Shown here in pieces: positions 53,376 through 63,172 of a stretch of DNA of 64,000 bases (positions within the stretch are counted from its first letter, which is position 1; every line of letters begins with the position of its first letter). The stretch lies in NCBI GenBank assembly GCA_963920665.1, contig OY987267.1, positions 1,922,001-1,986,000 of the forward strand, written 5' to 3'. Made by a program: the position numbers and the translations under genes. Below the pieces are notes generated by a model. It was given only the letters and a program-made list of their open reading frames with translations, made no database searches and was not told the origin of the DNA. Source of the stretch: Straminergon stramineum. Lineage: Eukaryota; Streptophyta; Bryopsida; Hypnales; Calliergonaceae.

Positions 53376-54447
53376 CATCTCCGAAATCTTGGGAATCAAA
53401 TGATGTTTCCTGCTCACCTATCGGAGTGACCAAACTTGACGTTTTGTCTCTTTGGAGAGAGATTATTTTTTGTATACAAAAGTTGAAGTAAACCTTGGAT
53501 AGCTTTTACAAGAACATATTGAATGTCCTCCATAGAATACTTAGCCAAAGAAATTGTACATTGTATAAGGATTTGCATGTGACGGTTCTTCATCTTTAAA
53601 CGATGGGGTGGCTAATTTTGAGTCCATAAATGATAGAAACTCTCTATATAGGATAGAAGAGCATCTCATCATCTTGTAAATTTTGTAGTGTAAGAAGGGG
53701 TGGTCCTCCTTGGAAAGTTTACTTTCGAAGACCGCATCTATAATTTGTAACTTAACAATTTACAACGTCTAAGAAGGATGATTTCGAAGGTGTCCCACTT
53801 GTCCATTTAGAAATTTCTTGTATCTTGTGGGTGACCAATTTTGAAGGATTGGCATGCAAGAAAAAGAAATGATAGCATTCAAACACCCTTGATGGTTTGA
53901 ACAATGTCTTCATCAAGAATAACAATCTTTTGACTTGATGTGCATATGCTTCATTTGTTGTTCATTTCAATGTGCTCTGCAACATGTATGTTTGCATTTA
54001 TGACCTCTTCCACACCAAAAGGGTTTAGGGTTGTGTAAAAAAGCCAAATTCATGTTCACTGTAGAGCAAACTTGAAGAAATTAGAAAAAGACTTTGGACA
54101 CTTCTAAAGTAACCTCTATAATATTATTATGCAATGGTAGAATGTAAGTATTTCAAGTTCTCCCTTTTTGTTTCAATAGAAGTCAATCATGTCCCGCACT
54201 TTTATATTTTTGATTCCCTTTTTTTGTTTTGGCCCATTCCTTTTTTTTCTTTGTGAACATTGTAGACATATATTTCGAACCATAAAGAAAGAACTCAAAA
54301 TCTAATTCCACATTCTAGACCATATCATAGTGGTCTTATGATTTTATTTGAAAGCAAGCGAAATAGAAGTGGGAAGTTGTAATGCCAATGTTTCTACCCC
54401 ATATGAAGGTTTCTTTTAGCTATTATTTAGGATGGTCCATCCTTTTT
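53376..54447. other. AT-rich spacer
   Basis: No gene recognised. One telomere-like GGGTTTAGGG occurs near 54,020. Otherwise ordinary AT-rich DNA up to minisatellite E. Confidence 0.5.
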
Positions 54448-54722
54448 GGACCCGCGGTCACCCAAGACCAACGGTTGCCCCCACACGAACGGTCGCCTCC
54501 ATTCGCGAGGACCTCTGGAACCTGTAGTTGCCCCCTCCCGCGGTCGCCCCAACCCACAGTCGCCCCTCCCGCGGTCGCCCCAACCCACAGTCGCCCCTCC
54601 CGCAGTCGCCTCCATACCCGCGGTTGCCCCATACCCGTGGTCGCCCGTTTTGCATACGCCAGACCCGCACGCGCCCCAAGGCAACCTCGGGTACTTAAGT
54701 AGTCACCCAGACCCGCGGTCGC
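54448..54722 (+). repeat. GC-rich minisatellite E, upstream of the kinase
   Basis: About a dozen CCCGCGGTCGCC / CCCACAGTCGCC units, then GACCCGCACGCGCCCC, an inverted unit GGCAACCTCGGGTACTTAAG and one last GACCCGCGGTCGCC. The units read in the same sense relative to the kinase as the arrays of the minus-strand genes do relative to theirs. Confidence 0.9.
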
Positions 54723-54775
54723 CATTCTTGGTCTTGTGCATTGGCTTTCATCCACCTTGAAGTGGCTGAATATGT
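54680..54775 (+). promoter_or_regulatory. conserved core promoter-like cassette (kinase module)
   Basis: GGCAACCTCGGGTACTTAAG (54680-54699) ends in a TATA-like TTAAG. 58 bp later GGCTTTCATCCACCTTGAAG (54743-54762) runs into TGGCTGA. The ~100-bp region aligns with 56,926-57,025, upstream of the next gene, and with the minus strand at 50,314-50,215. The kinase ATG lies ~105 bp downstream. Confidence 0.65.
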
Positions 54776-54869
54776 GCTCGTGGGCCAAGGTGATTTCAGA
54801 AGGGGAAGTTTTTGCCCATTTTTCTCTCCAAGTTCAAGTCAAGAACGCCTCGTTTTTCAAAAGAGGACC

Positions 54870-56459
54870 ATGTCTACTTCAAAGGAAGGAAGTAGTAAAG
54901 GTTGGATATCGGCTTGGGACAAGGACCTTGATAATCCTGCAGCATTTGTTGTAGATATAACTACCAAGGAGGTAATTGGGGGTGCCAGACCATCCAAGAC
55001 AAAGAAGTCCAAGACAGCACACGATAAGGACCCTACCTATCCTCCAGCATGATATACGACCTATGCGCATGAGGCTTGTCTCCAATGGTATGAGGAAAAA
55101 AGTGTACAATATTTGGAAAGGAAATACTTGAGAATTAAAGAGGTAGGCATCCAATCCTTGAAGGATGAGTTGGAGGAATTTATTACAAGGAAATGCAAGG
55201 AATCTTCGGATTATGCAGATGTGGATGAAGTGTATTTCAACCAATGGCAAACGTGGATTGGCAATTGCCTACAAACTGGTATATTCAACACCAAGAAGTT
55301 GATGCTTAAATTGCGACCTATAGTGCCTGGATTTGGAGAAACGGATAGGGCCCAAGAGTTTCGTGAGAAGATGGATTGGTGGCAAATTGTAGCAAAAAGA
55401 TTGTCAAGGTCTGAAGCTAGGGGTATGGGGTGGTAGACGAATGCATTGAAGGCTGCATTTACAAGAGATAGTGGTTCATGTATCATGTGGGTCTACTCAG
55501 AGGCCAAGGTGGTCCCACTTACTGGATTTGACCGTCAAGGAGGATATGCAAAGGTGCGCAAGGTACGCATTGAAGGGATGTCCACGATCCCAACGCATGT
55601 ACATTTTGTGGGGAAATTGTCAAAGCAAAGGAACAAACGCGATGCAAGGGTGGAATGGTCAGTGGAGGCTTTGGTATGCCTGTTGAATCATCCGTCCATT
55701 ATTAAATTCCTAGTTGTCCATGACCAAACAATGGAAGCATACACTTTGTGGTGGAATGGTGGTAATTTCAAAGAGTTGCTTCATTTGAATGAGAAGGTGG
55801 TGCCGCATGCGGAATGGCATGAAATCAAGTTGGTCAAGCAACTTACAGGCCAACAACAAAAAGAAATTAGCCTCTTTCGAAGACACAAGGTGAAGTTGGC
55901 GTGGGCCCTAGTTTATGTGACAAGTCTCGTGCACAATGCTGGGGTGCTGCACAATGACTTGTCACCTGTGAACATATTGTTGCATTATCCCCCCTTCTCG
56001 GACGAAGAGATCAACATTGGGATTTGTGATTGGGGAATTGCAAGTCGTATTCAAGAAGGAGCTCCCTCGCATTTTGGATATGAAAAACAGGAAAAACTTG
56101 ATGCTGAGAGGATGGGCCGTTGGTCGGCTGCTCCAAAGTTGTTCTATTTGTTTGGGCCAAAGGGTTCAGATACGAGTTTAGATGTGATGAAAGCGACTTG
56201 CAAATATTCGGTGAAGTCCGACTCTTATTCCATTGGAAAGTTGACCCAACGCATGAACATAGAACACATGGTTGAATACGACAAGGACTTATTTAGAAAT
56301 CATGAGTCATCAAGGTACTTTGCCATGAAGTTACGTGAACTAGCTGATGTTGATGTTAACAAAAGACCAACATGTACGCAAGTGGTGGACCTCCTCATGG
56401 GTAAACCATGGTTCATGAAACCACCCGAATTTGTCTTTCGGGACTCTGTCCTCTCATAG
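54870..56459 (+). pseudogene. atypical protein kinase-like gene with two in-frame stops
   Basis: One frame runs from ATG 54870 (GGACCATGT context) to TAG 56457-56459, 529 codons, interrupted by TGA at 55050 and TAG at 55434. The first ~185 residues are hydrophilic with a predicted helical part (YLERKYLRIKEVGIQSLKDE). The kinase-like domain covers about 220-500. Its landmarks are a candidate ATP-binding lysine K249 (FVGKLSKQ) and the catalytic loop HNDLSPVN at 361-368, with Asn for Arg and Ser for Lys compared with HRDLKPEN but retaining D363 and N368. A DWG (387-389) replaces DFG. Near the end DVNKRPTCTQVVDLL matches kinase subdomain XI. The metal- and base-catalysis residues are kept, so the domain might once have been active. 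The start is preferred over upstream non-ATG codons. Intronless. Confidence 0.75.
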
Positions 56460-56717
56460 GATTTGATGTAATAGTTTTCTAGCGGGAATAGTAACGTTGG
56501 CCACCTTTTGTGCATCTCATTTTGGAAAAGCAATGCAAGTGTATAAACTATTTTTAATGTGAAGTGCATGTTTGGACCCAAAATATTGAGTATTGTACAT
56601 ACACATCACCTACTTGCATGCATTTGGGTTTGAATATGAATTCTTTGCATGGTTCATTTGGGGGTAAGTCAATCTAATTGTTAAGGCAATCTAATTTCAC
56701 TATTCAGTGAAGGTATG

Positions 56718-56925
56718 TGGCGTCGCGGTCGGGGGTTTGGGACCCACGGTCGCCCCAGACCCGCACGCGCCCCCAGTCCCACAGTCGCCCCCAGACCCAC
56801 AGTCGCCATCACCCGCGGTCGCTGGCGGTGGTCCTGGACCCGCGGTCGCCTTCCCGACCAGCACGCACCCCACCCCCCACCCCTTGGACCCACACGCGCC
56901 CCATCTAGAGCCGCACTCACCCTGA
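56718..56925 (+). repeat. GC-rich minisatellite F, upstream of WCHI copy 2
   Basis: CCCGCGGTCGCC, CCCACAGTCGCC and two GACCCGCACGCGCCCC-type units with C-rich linkers. The array begins ~260 bp after the kinase stop codon and ends just before the core cassette of the next gene. Confidence 0.88.
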
Positions 56926-57025
56926 GGCAACTACGGGTACAAAATCAGACCCTAAACCCGTAGTCTCCCATCTTTCCCTTTTGTGCCTTGTCTTTTATCC
57001 ACTTGGAAGTGGCTAATTGCAGGCT
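56926..57025 (+). promoter_or_regulatory. conserved core promoter-like cassette (copy 2 gene)
   Basis: GGCAACTACGGGTACAAAAT (56926-56945) followed by CCACTTGGAAGTGG (56999-57012) preceded by TGTCTTTTAT. Spacing between the two (~59 bp) equals that of the kinase cassette and the intervening bases align partly. The gene's ATG is at 57267. Confidence 0.6.
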
Positions 57026-57266
57026 TGAGAGGGGAGGTGGGTGTTGTGAGGAGGATATTCTATGTCTCCTCATGTCACTTTCATCCATTGATTGTAAATC
57101 ACACCGAATTGTTTGAAACTTGATTGTGATTGTAAATGTTCATGTTGATGTATTTGTAAATGTGAATTACCACGAGGTAATAGATTTAAGTTTGGACAAC
57201 CGCGGTTTTAGGCTTGGTATATTTGGCATAGTATCCGAGTAGAATTGATCGTATAGATTGAGCACT

Positions 57267-58727
57267 ATGGAGAATGAGCCCCCACCATTGACGCCTGCCA
57301 CAATCAAACGCCTTACACGACAAGAGATGAAGCTCATCCGTGACAAGGGTCGGAAACGGTCCGGTAAAATTCACAAGAAGCGTGTGGCCATTTTGATCCA
57401 TCCAAAGATTAAGGCATTTAAAGGTTGGAGAAATGAACCTGAGCCTTGGAGTTACAAAACCGTTTGCAAATACGTGGATTGGTGCCACATTAGCAAATTA
57501 TTTCCCTTGTGTCGGCACAAAGAACATCTGAAGCAAAACAAAGTAAATCTTGCATACTCGAAGGACGAGGGCTTCATACTTAGATGTTGTGAGGTGTGGA
57601 AGCACTTGTATTTGGAGGACTCAACTTACCGAAACGACAATTTTTGTTTCTTTCTTGTGAGAATGGTGTATGCTGAATATGTGTTGAAGAAGGAGGTGGA
57701 TTGGTCAACATTGAAGGAGGTCCCTATTGCGATCATTCCGGAGACTACAAAAATTTTACCACCAGATGAACCTATGGATGTAAAGAAGATGTTATCCAAG
57801 GTGAAGCGTGGGAAGTCATTTGTTCGTGATGAAAGCGTGGTTTGGTCAGAGACTTCTAGCTCTGATCAACACACCCATGAATACGATGGACATTCTTTCC
57901 ACAATGATGAGGAGGAGGTTGCCATACAAGAATCTAGGCCGGCTGTGGATGTGGGAGTCGACCAAAGTGGACAATCAGCTCAAGAGCCCATCATAGTATA
58001 AGATACGGATGAAGGCATGGATGATGGGGTGGCTAGGAGAGTGGACCCCGTTTTGTGAGAGGGTGATAGGAGTGGTGAAGGAAGCGATTCAGAAAATGAA
58101 GAGGCAATGTTGCTTGCCAAAATAGAAAGTGCAAAATTAGCATTGTGTGCAAAGAACGAGCAATTGAAAACTTTGAAGGAGCAAGAAATGAATCCCACTT
58201 TCGTAGAGGTGTTGAAGCAACGGTTGAAGGCCATAACGAACGTCATCAAAGAGAATGACCAGGGCTTCCATTCCTTCAAAAGAAATCGCAATTTTTATTT
58301 GAAGGAAATGAAGAGTGGGAAGGTGCATAAAATGGACCATTATTTGATATGGGAATCAAAACTCGAAACCCTTGTCCGCAAACGTCAGCAGGCACAAAAT
58401 GAAAGGCAAAGCCTAGAACTTCAAATAATGGAGAAGAAGAAAGAATATTACGAGGCCGCTGTCCAGCACGTTCCAAAAGTAGAGCTTTTGGCTTCTTCCT
58501 CAACATATGGTAGTGTTGCTGGAGAAGTAGCATTGCTTGAGAAGTTGGTGAAGTTCCATGAGCAAAGATTACCATTGATGGTATCGGAGTTGGAAGCTTT
58601 GAGGGCAGAAAGTCGTTCTTTTTCGGATTGGTATAAGTGGAATAGAGCTAGCATAGGGAAGTCTGATGCAGAATTACAACAAATGGGTCCGGAGCCCATT
58701 TTGAAGGACTACCTCAACACAAAATAA
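57267..58727 (+). pseudogene. WCHI-domain protein with coiled-coil tail, two in-frame stops (copy 2)
   Basis: One frame from ATG 57267 to TAA 58725-58727 is interrupted by TAA at 57999 and TGA at 58056. The conserved domain lies at about residues 25-150: basic lead-in RKRSGKIHKKR, FKGW (51-54), VDWCHISKLFPLCRH (W72 C73 H74 I75), NKVNLAYSKDEGF, RCCEVWKHLY, and YAEYVLKKEVDWSTLK (V144 D145 W146). An acidic linker (NDEEEVAIQESRPA) is followed, after the stops, by ~200 residues of predicted coiled coil beginning EEAMLLAKIESAKLAL. Layout parallels copy 1. A GTG or internal start after the stops is conceivable but unsupported. Function unknown; the Trp/Cys/His pattern could suit a structural or nucleic-acid-binding fold, but that is a guess. 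Confidence 0.7.
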
Positions 58728-60061
58728 AATACCTAGGAATACAATGAGGATAAATACTTTCACCATGATTATTTTGTATTTTGCCTATCCTGGTGTTATA
58801 AAGAAATGCAATGTTTTGAGATAAAACAATGTATATGGTGTCTTGAAGCAATGTCTATACTAGAATAGTTAAATTGGTGTGGGCACACTAGTGGTGTGCA
58901 TGGAAGGGAGAAAATGCCACACCATTTTGGGATCTTACAACTTTTCTATATGGATGAATATGTCTCTCTCATGTTTTGGGAGAAGGTGATGGTATGATGA
59001 ATGGAATGGGATTCTTGCACATAATTACAATCGAATAGGAACATGGGATTGATGGGAAGTTCTTGATTCTTGACTGTAAAAGTTGACATAGTATTTTCAC
59101 TATTTTGTGAGAATGTCGTTGTGAAATCTACAGTACAACTTGTATTAATGATTTTCATATGAATAGTGGAGAACGAAAAACCGATTATGCCCCAAATACC
59201 ATATTAATCGAGGAAATTTATTGGGCTTATTTGTCTCAGGTGATTTGCTGCATTGTTCCTCCTTGTATATAGGAGTTTTTAGAATTCTAGCTTTAGTGTA
59301 ATTTGAAGAAAATTACAATGGATATTGAGGAATTAGGTAGTTTTGATATGTAAGTTGGCCTACTCATGTTTTTTATGAATCAAAATTTTGACCTCCAAGG
59401 ATAGGGTGAACCATTTGAAGGTATGGTAATGTGAAGTCAACAAGTCAACATCCACGAAAAGGGGCATGTTGTATTTGAACCCCTTTTATTCCTTCTTTGG
59501 CTAAGTATCTTGAAAGCTTAGAGGAAAAGCTTCCTATAATTAGAACCTCACGATTTTAAAGAATATGAAAGGAAATATCCAATTGGATAATGATGCTCCA
59601 CTCTAGTGAGTAGTGACCTAGTTTTCTTCTCAATGCAAGTGAAATTAATTTGAAAAGTTAAACTTTAAGAGCTTTGTTGATTTGATTCATACAAACTATT
59701 TTGGGAAGAACTGGAAAAGATCATTCTCGATATGATTTCAGAAATTGGTGCTTTGGTAGAGAGGAAAAAAAGGTAGTATTAAATAAAAATCAATGCCATA
59801 TGGAATTGCCGTACATAGGTGTGCTAGGAAGTTGTAGAAGTGGAATGAAAGAAGCAAACCCTAAACCACACCATCGTACTTGCCAAAACAACTAGAAACA
59901 TAGTGTAACTAAAACCTAACCCTTACTTGTCATCTATTATGATGGGAGGTAAGGCTAAATTGCATGATTCCTACGAATGTCTAGTCAATTACATTTGGGT
60001 TGTTTTGAGAGCCACTTCCTTCACCTTCTTCGTAGGTCGATGCTTCCCCAACCCCTAGCTT
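58728..60061. other. AT-rich spacer between convergent genes
   Basis: AT-rich DNA between the 3' ends of two convergent modules. Frames such as 59701-59895 (+) show no motif. No terminal repeats recognised. Confidence 0.5.
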
Positions 60062-62471
60062 TCACTTTACACGGGTTCGTGAAGCTGGTCCATCTGCCTT
60101 CAAAATTGATTGCAACACATTGGAGTCCTGTAGAGCTTGGAGGGTCCTTGTTGTTTGCGGAGAATGTGCTTCCAACAAGTAGTCAAGTGCTTGACTTTGG
60201 TAATATGGTCCGTACATAGAGTCCAGGTAAGCCATACTAGTCAAGTCTTCTAGGGAGGCACTATCATCTTGATTAGCCATCCTTTCTCCTTCTAAATTCC
60301 AATGGTGTCGTTGCGGATGAGGACCCCACTTGAAGGTTGAGGAGGTCTTGTCCCAATATCCACCAAGGCATTGGAAGAAGAATGCCCTCCTCCCTTCATT
60401 TTGTGGCCCCTTTCCCATGAGCCTCGGTGCAACTCTAGCAATTTTGTTTGGGTCTGTTTCCCAATTCAATTGCGAGCTAGCAGGTCCTTTTTCTTGATCA
60501 TGTTGTCCTTCTCGCCAATTCCAAACCAAATCTCGGCCCCACAAGGTTGTGTCAGCTGTAGTATCACGTGTGTGTTCCCAAGAAGGAGGCATGTAGGTTG
60601 TCAAGTTAAACATGGTATACAAGTGATCATGGAATGGTGCTGAACAAATCACACAACGTTGTCTAATCAAGAATTGTGTGATGAGACATTGGGTGGTATA
60701 CATGTGCACAAGATCCTAGTGCCCAACCCCCTTCGGGGCCAAATTGTTCAAGACATATGGGGCATTTGATATGGTCCAAAACAAAAGGTGCAGGCTTGGG
60801 CCACAATAGCATTTGTTTCTTCTCTTCTATGTGGCTAGACATTTGATTTTGGTGGTCCCAACCATTTTTGCTCCAATCTATGACCTCCTTTTGTGGCAAT
60901 TCCACCATGTACATGTTATTGGGAAACATGTCCTTCAACAATGCCCATGATGTCAGTCCATTCTCACGTTTAGGAGCATTTGCAACAAAGTTTCTAGAAA
61001 CTTTCTCTAGCTCCTTCGCAACTTGTTGGGATCTATCCACAGAGACAATGCAGGCGACCTTCCAATGGTAGTATGTGGTAGTCAACTCAACCAACTTTCT
61101 TCGAAGCATCTTATTTTCTTCTTGAAGTCCATGGTCTTTCTCCAATTGAATAATTGATGGAACCACAGGAAATGAAAGAGAGTCTTGGGTCCCATTGAGT
61201 TCAATTGTGTCATTGGTAGTATATCTTGTAACAATAGTAGGAAGTGTATTCGGAATGATGGGGGAGTGTCTAGTGCGCTTGGCAAGAGGAGAACATTGAA
61301 GGATATGGTTGGTAAGGTCTCCCACAACCTTGTCCACATTTTGGAGGTTCTACTCAACAAAGGCGTCATCCATATCTAACAAAGTGAAAGTGTCAGGGTC
61401 TTTCTCACGGAGGCGTTGCAGTTCTGTAGTTTGTTGAGAGATGAGTGTACTTTTTTGTTCACACTCACATCGCAATTTCCTCATTTCATTCTGTAGTGAA
61501 GAAATTTCAACATCTTTGGTCTTGAGGAGGTCCAGAGCTTTTGCCAAAATCATAATGTCGTGGCTTGAGCCCATTGTTGATGGAGAAATGGGAACACGGT
61601 TAGTTTCTTCCATAGCCGTGTCCTCATCGGGCCCAAAGTCAAAGATGTCATTTGTGCGCTGTGTTGGCAGCGATGGGTTAGGAACTATAGTTGGAATCAA
61701 TATGGGTCCCACTCGTGTTGTTGAACGCCGTACTCTAGATGGTTGCCTTGGTCGTTGTCTCGTGGATGTCGCGGGTCCTTCTACAACTTCATTTTGAACC
61801 TCATTGGGGCAAATAGATTGCTCCACAATTCGTATGACCCTATGGACGCGCGTACCATCAGAGTCATCATCTTCTTCAGACTCCTCAGTGTCAACCTCAG
61901 TGGCAGGGGTTTGCGTTTTGTATGCACTTCGAATAGGACCGAGTCCCCCTTTAGGAAAGGCTAGAACTCCTTTTGGGATGAAACCACTCTCTAGACGAGT
62001 GACATACGTACTTCCCTTGATTGTGCTCCAATCAACCTCTTTGTTTAGAGCGACCTCAGCATATGCTCCTCTAGCAAGGAAGAGGAGGACCTCATTCCTA
62101 TCTACAAAGGCGGTTTTGTAAAGGACTTGCCACAATTCAATGCATCTTTGAAGGAATGCTGGATTCTCACAGTACTTCAAGTTGGCCTTATTGGTGTGCC
62201 AATTATAATGATGACTCCATAAAGGAAAGAACTTGCCGATGTGGCACCACTCGATGTAGTCTTCGCAGGTTTGTATTGTCCAAGGCTCTGGTTCTTCATT
62301 CCAACCCTTAAAAGCAAGGTGGGCTTCACTATTGAGCACGTGCAATCGCTTTCGATGAATAGTGCCCCTACGCTTGCGATGTTTGTCTTTGGCAGCCTTC
62401 CGTAATGCCCTGGCGGTCTGTGCAGCAGCGGAGATAGGCAATGCCCTAGCATTGTTAACTCCAGTGGCCAT
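60062..62471 (-). pseudogene. WCHI-domain / coiled-coil / RING-H2 protein, one stop and one frameshift (copy 3)
   Basis: ATG 62471 opens a frame with the shared domain at about 20-150: RKRRGTIHRKRLHVL, FKGW (54-57), IEWCHIGKFFP (W75 C76 H77 I78), NKANLKYCENPAFLQRCIEL and YAEVALNKEVDWSTIK. A Thr/Arg-rich linker (QRPRQPSRVRRSTTR) and a predicted coiled coil follow (LLKTKDVEISSLQNEM). A TAG at 61352-61350 interrupts the frame, which stays open afterwards with more helical sequence. Then comes KCPICLEQF (Cys ~570 and 573) and CAHVYHP. A one-base shift near 60,690-60,700 is needed to continue into QCLITQ, RCVIC and the tail to TAA 60062. Across the shift the ligands read C-x2-C, C-x-H-x2-H-x2-C, C-x2-C, a RING-H2 finger typical of E3 ubiquitin ligases. 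Copies 1 and 2 lack this finger. Confidence 0.72.
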
Positions 62472-62589
62472 CAATGATTGTCGTGTCTAAGGCTCAAAAA
62501 ACTTGTTTTGCAGTTTAGGTGGTCCACATCTAGTAAGGTAAGAAGGGTGGATGAATGTAATAAATAGTAAATAGTCAAGGTTCACGCAT

Positions 62590-62667
62590 GTAGCCACTAA
62601 AGGATACAAGACAAGAAGCCTCAATGAAAGGTGCCCAAAAGGTCTTGGGCGAGTGGATAAATAGGTG
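62590..62667 (-). promoter_or_regulatory. conserved core promoter-like cassette (copy 3 gene)
   Basis: On the minus strand CACCTATTTATCC (62667-62655) supplies a TATA-like box. About 54 bp later TATCCTTTAGTGGCTAC (62606-62590), preceded by TTGTCTTG, corresponds to the TATCCACTTGGAAGTGGCTA element of copy 2. The downstream element is less symmetric here. Confidence 0.5.
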
Positions 62668-63008
62668 GGGCGAGCGCAGGTGAGAGTTGGTCATGGGGCG
62701 CGTGCGGGTGGGCGACCACCGGTTGAACCCGCGGTCTCCAAGGGGCGCGCACGGATCTTGGGGAGCGACTATGGGTCTGGTAGGGCGCATTCGGATCCGA
62801 GGAGGCGACTGCGGGTCTAGGGGCGCGTGCGGGTCCTGGGAGGGGCGACTTCGGGTACAAGGGCGCGTGCGGGTCTTTTGGGGGGCGACTGCGGGTCTTT
62901 GGGGGCACGTGCAGGTCCCTTGGGAGGCGACTATGGGTCTTTGGGGGCGCGTGCGGGTCCCTTGGGAGGCGACTGCGGGTCTTTTGGGGCAACCGCGGGT
63001 AATTGTGG
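62668..63008 (-). repeat. GC-rich minisatellite G, upstream of WCHI copy 3
   Basis: About fourteen alternating units of GGCGACTGCGGGTC and GGGGCGCGTGCGGGTC on the plus strand, in a loose higher-order pattern with TTTGGGGG / CCCTTGGGAG linkers. Orientation relative to the gene matches all other modules. Confidence 0.9.
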
Positions 63009-63073
63009 GGCGTTACTTCTCTTTGGGTTCTCACTTCGTGTCTTTGCTTCGCAACTTGCCACGTACTCGACAC

Positions 63074-63172
63074 CCGTGGTCGCCCACTAGCCTGAACTCG
63101 AAGTCACCCTACCCGTAGTTGCCCAAACCCGAGGTCGCCCAAACCCAAGGTCGCCCACACCCGCATGCGCCC
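63074..63172 (+). repeat. GC-rich minisatellite H, head-to-head with G
   Basis: Five or so units read in the opposite sense to array G (CCCGTGGTCGCCC, CCCGAAGTCACCC-like, CCCGAGGTCGCCC) and end in ACCCGCATGCGCCCC. A ~65-bp non-repetitive spacer separates G from H. By the rule seen elsewhere a rightward gene should follow, but none is recognisable up to 64,000. Confidence 0.8.

Noticed and set aside
43851..62471. Integrated giant-virus segment as the source of the intronless gene block
   Set aside because: A block of intronless genes with common upstream motifs fits, but I see no viral hallmark gene (capsid, packaging ATPase, DNA polymerase), and a hAT transposase shares the same promoter type.
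42840..63172. CRISPR-like interpretation of the regularly repeated arrays
   Set aside because: Plant nuclear DNA, units of variable spacing with related linkers, and no cas genes; these are minisatellites.
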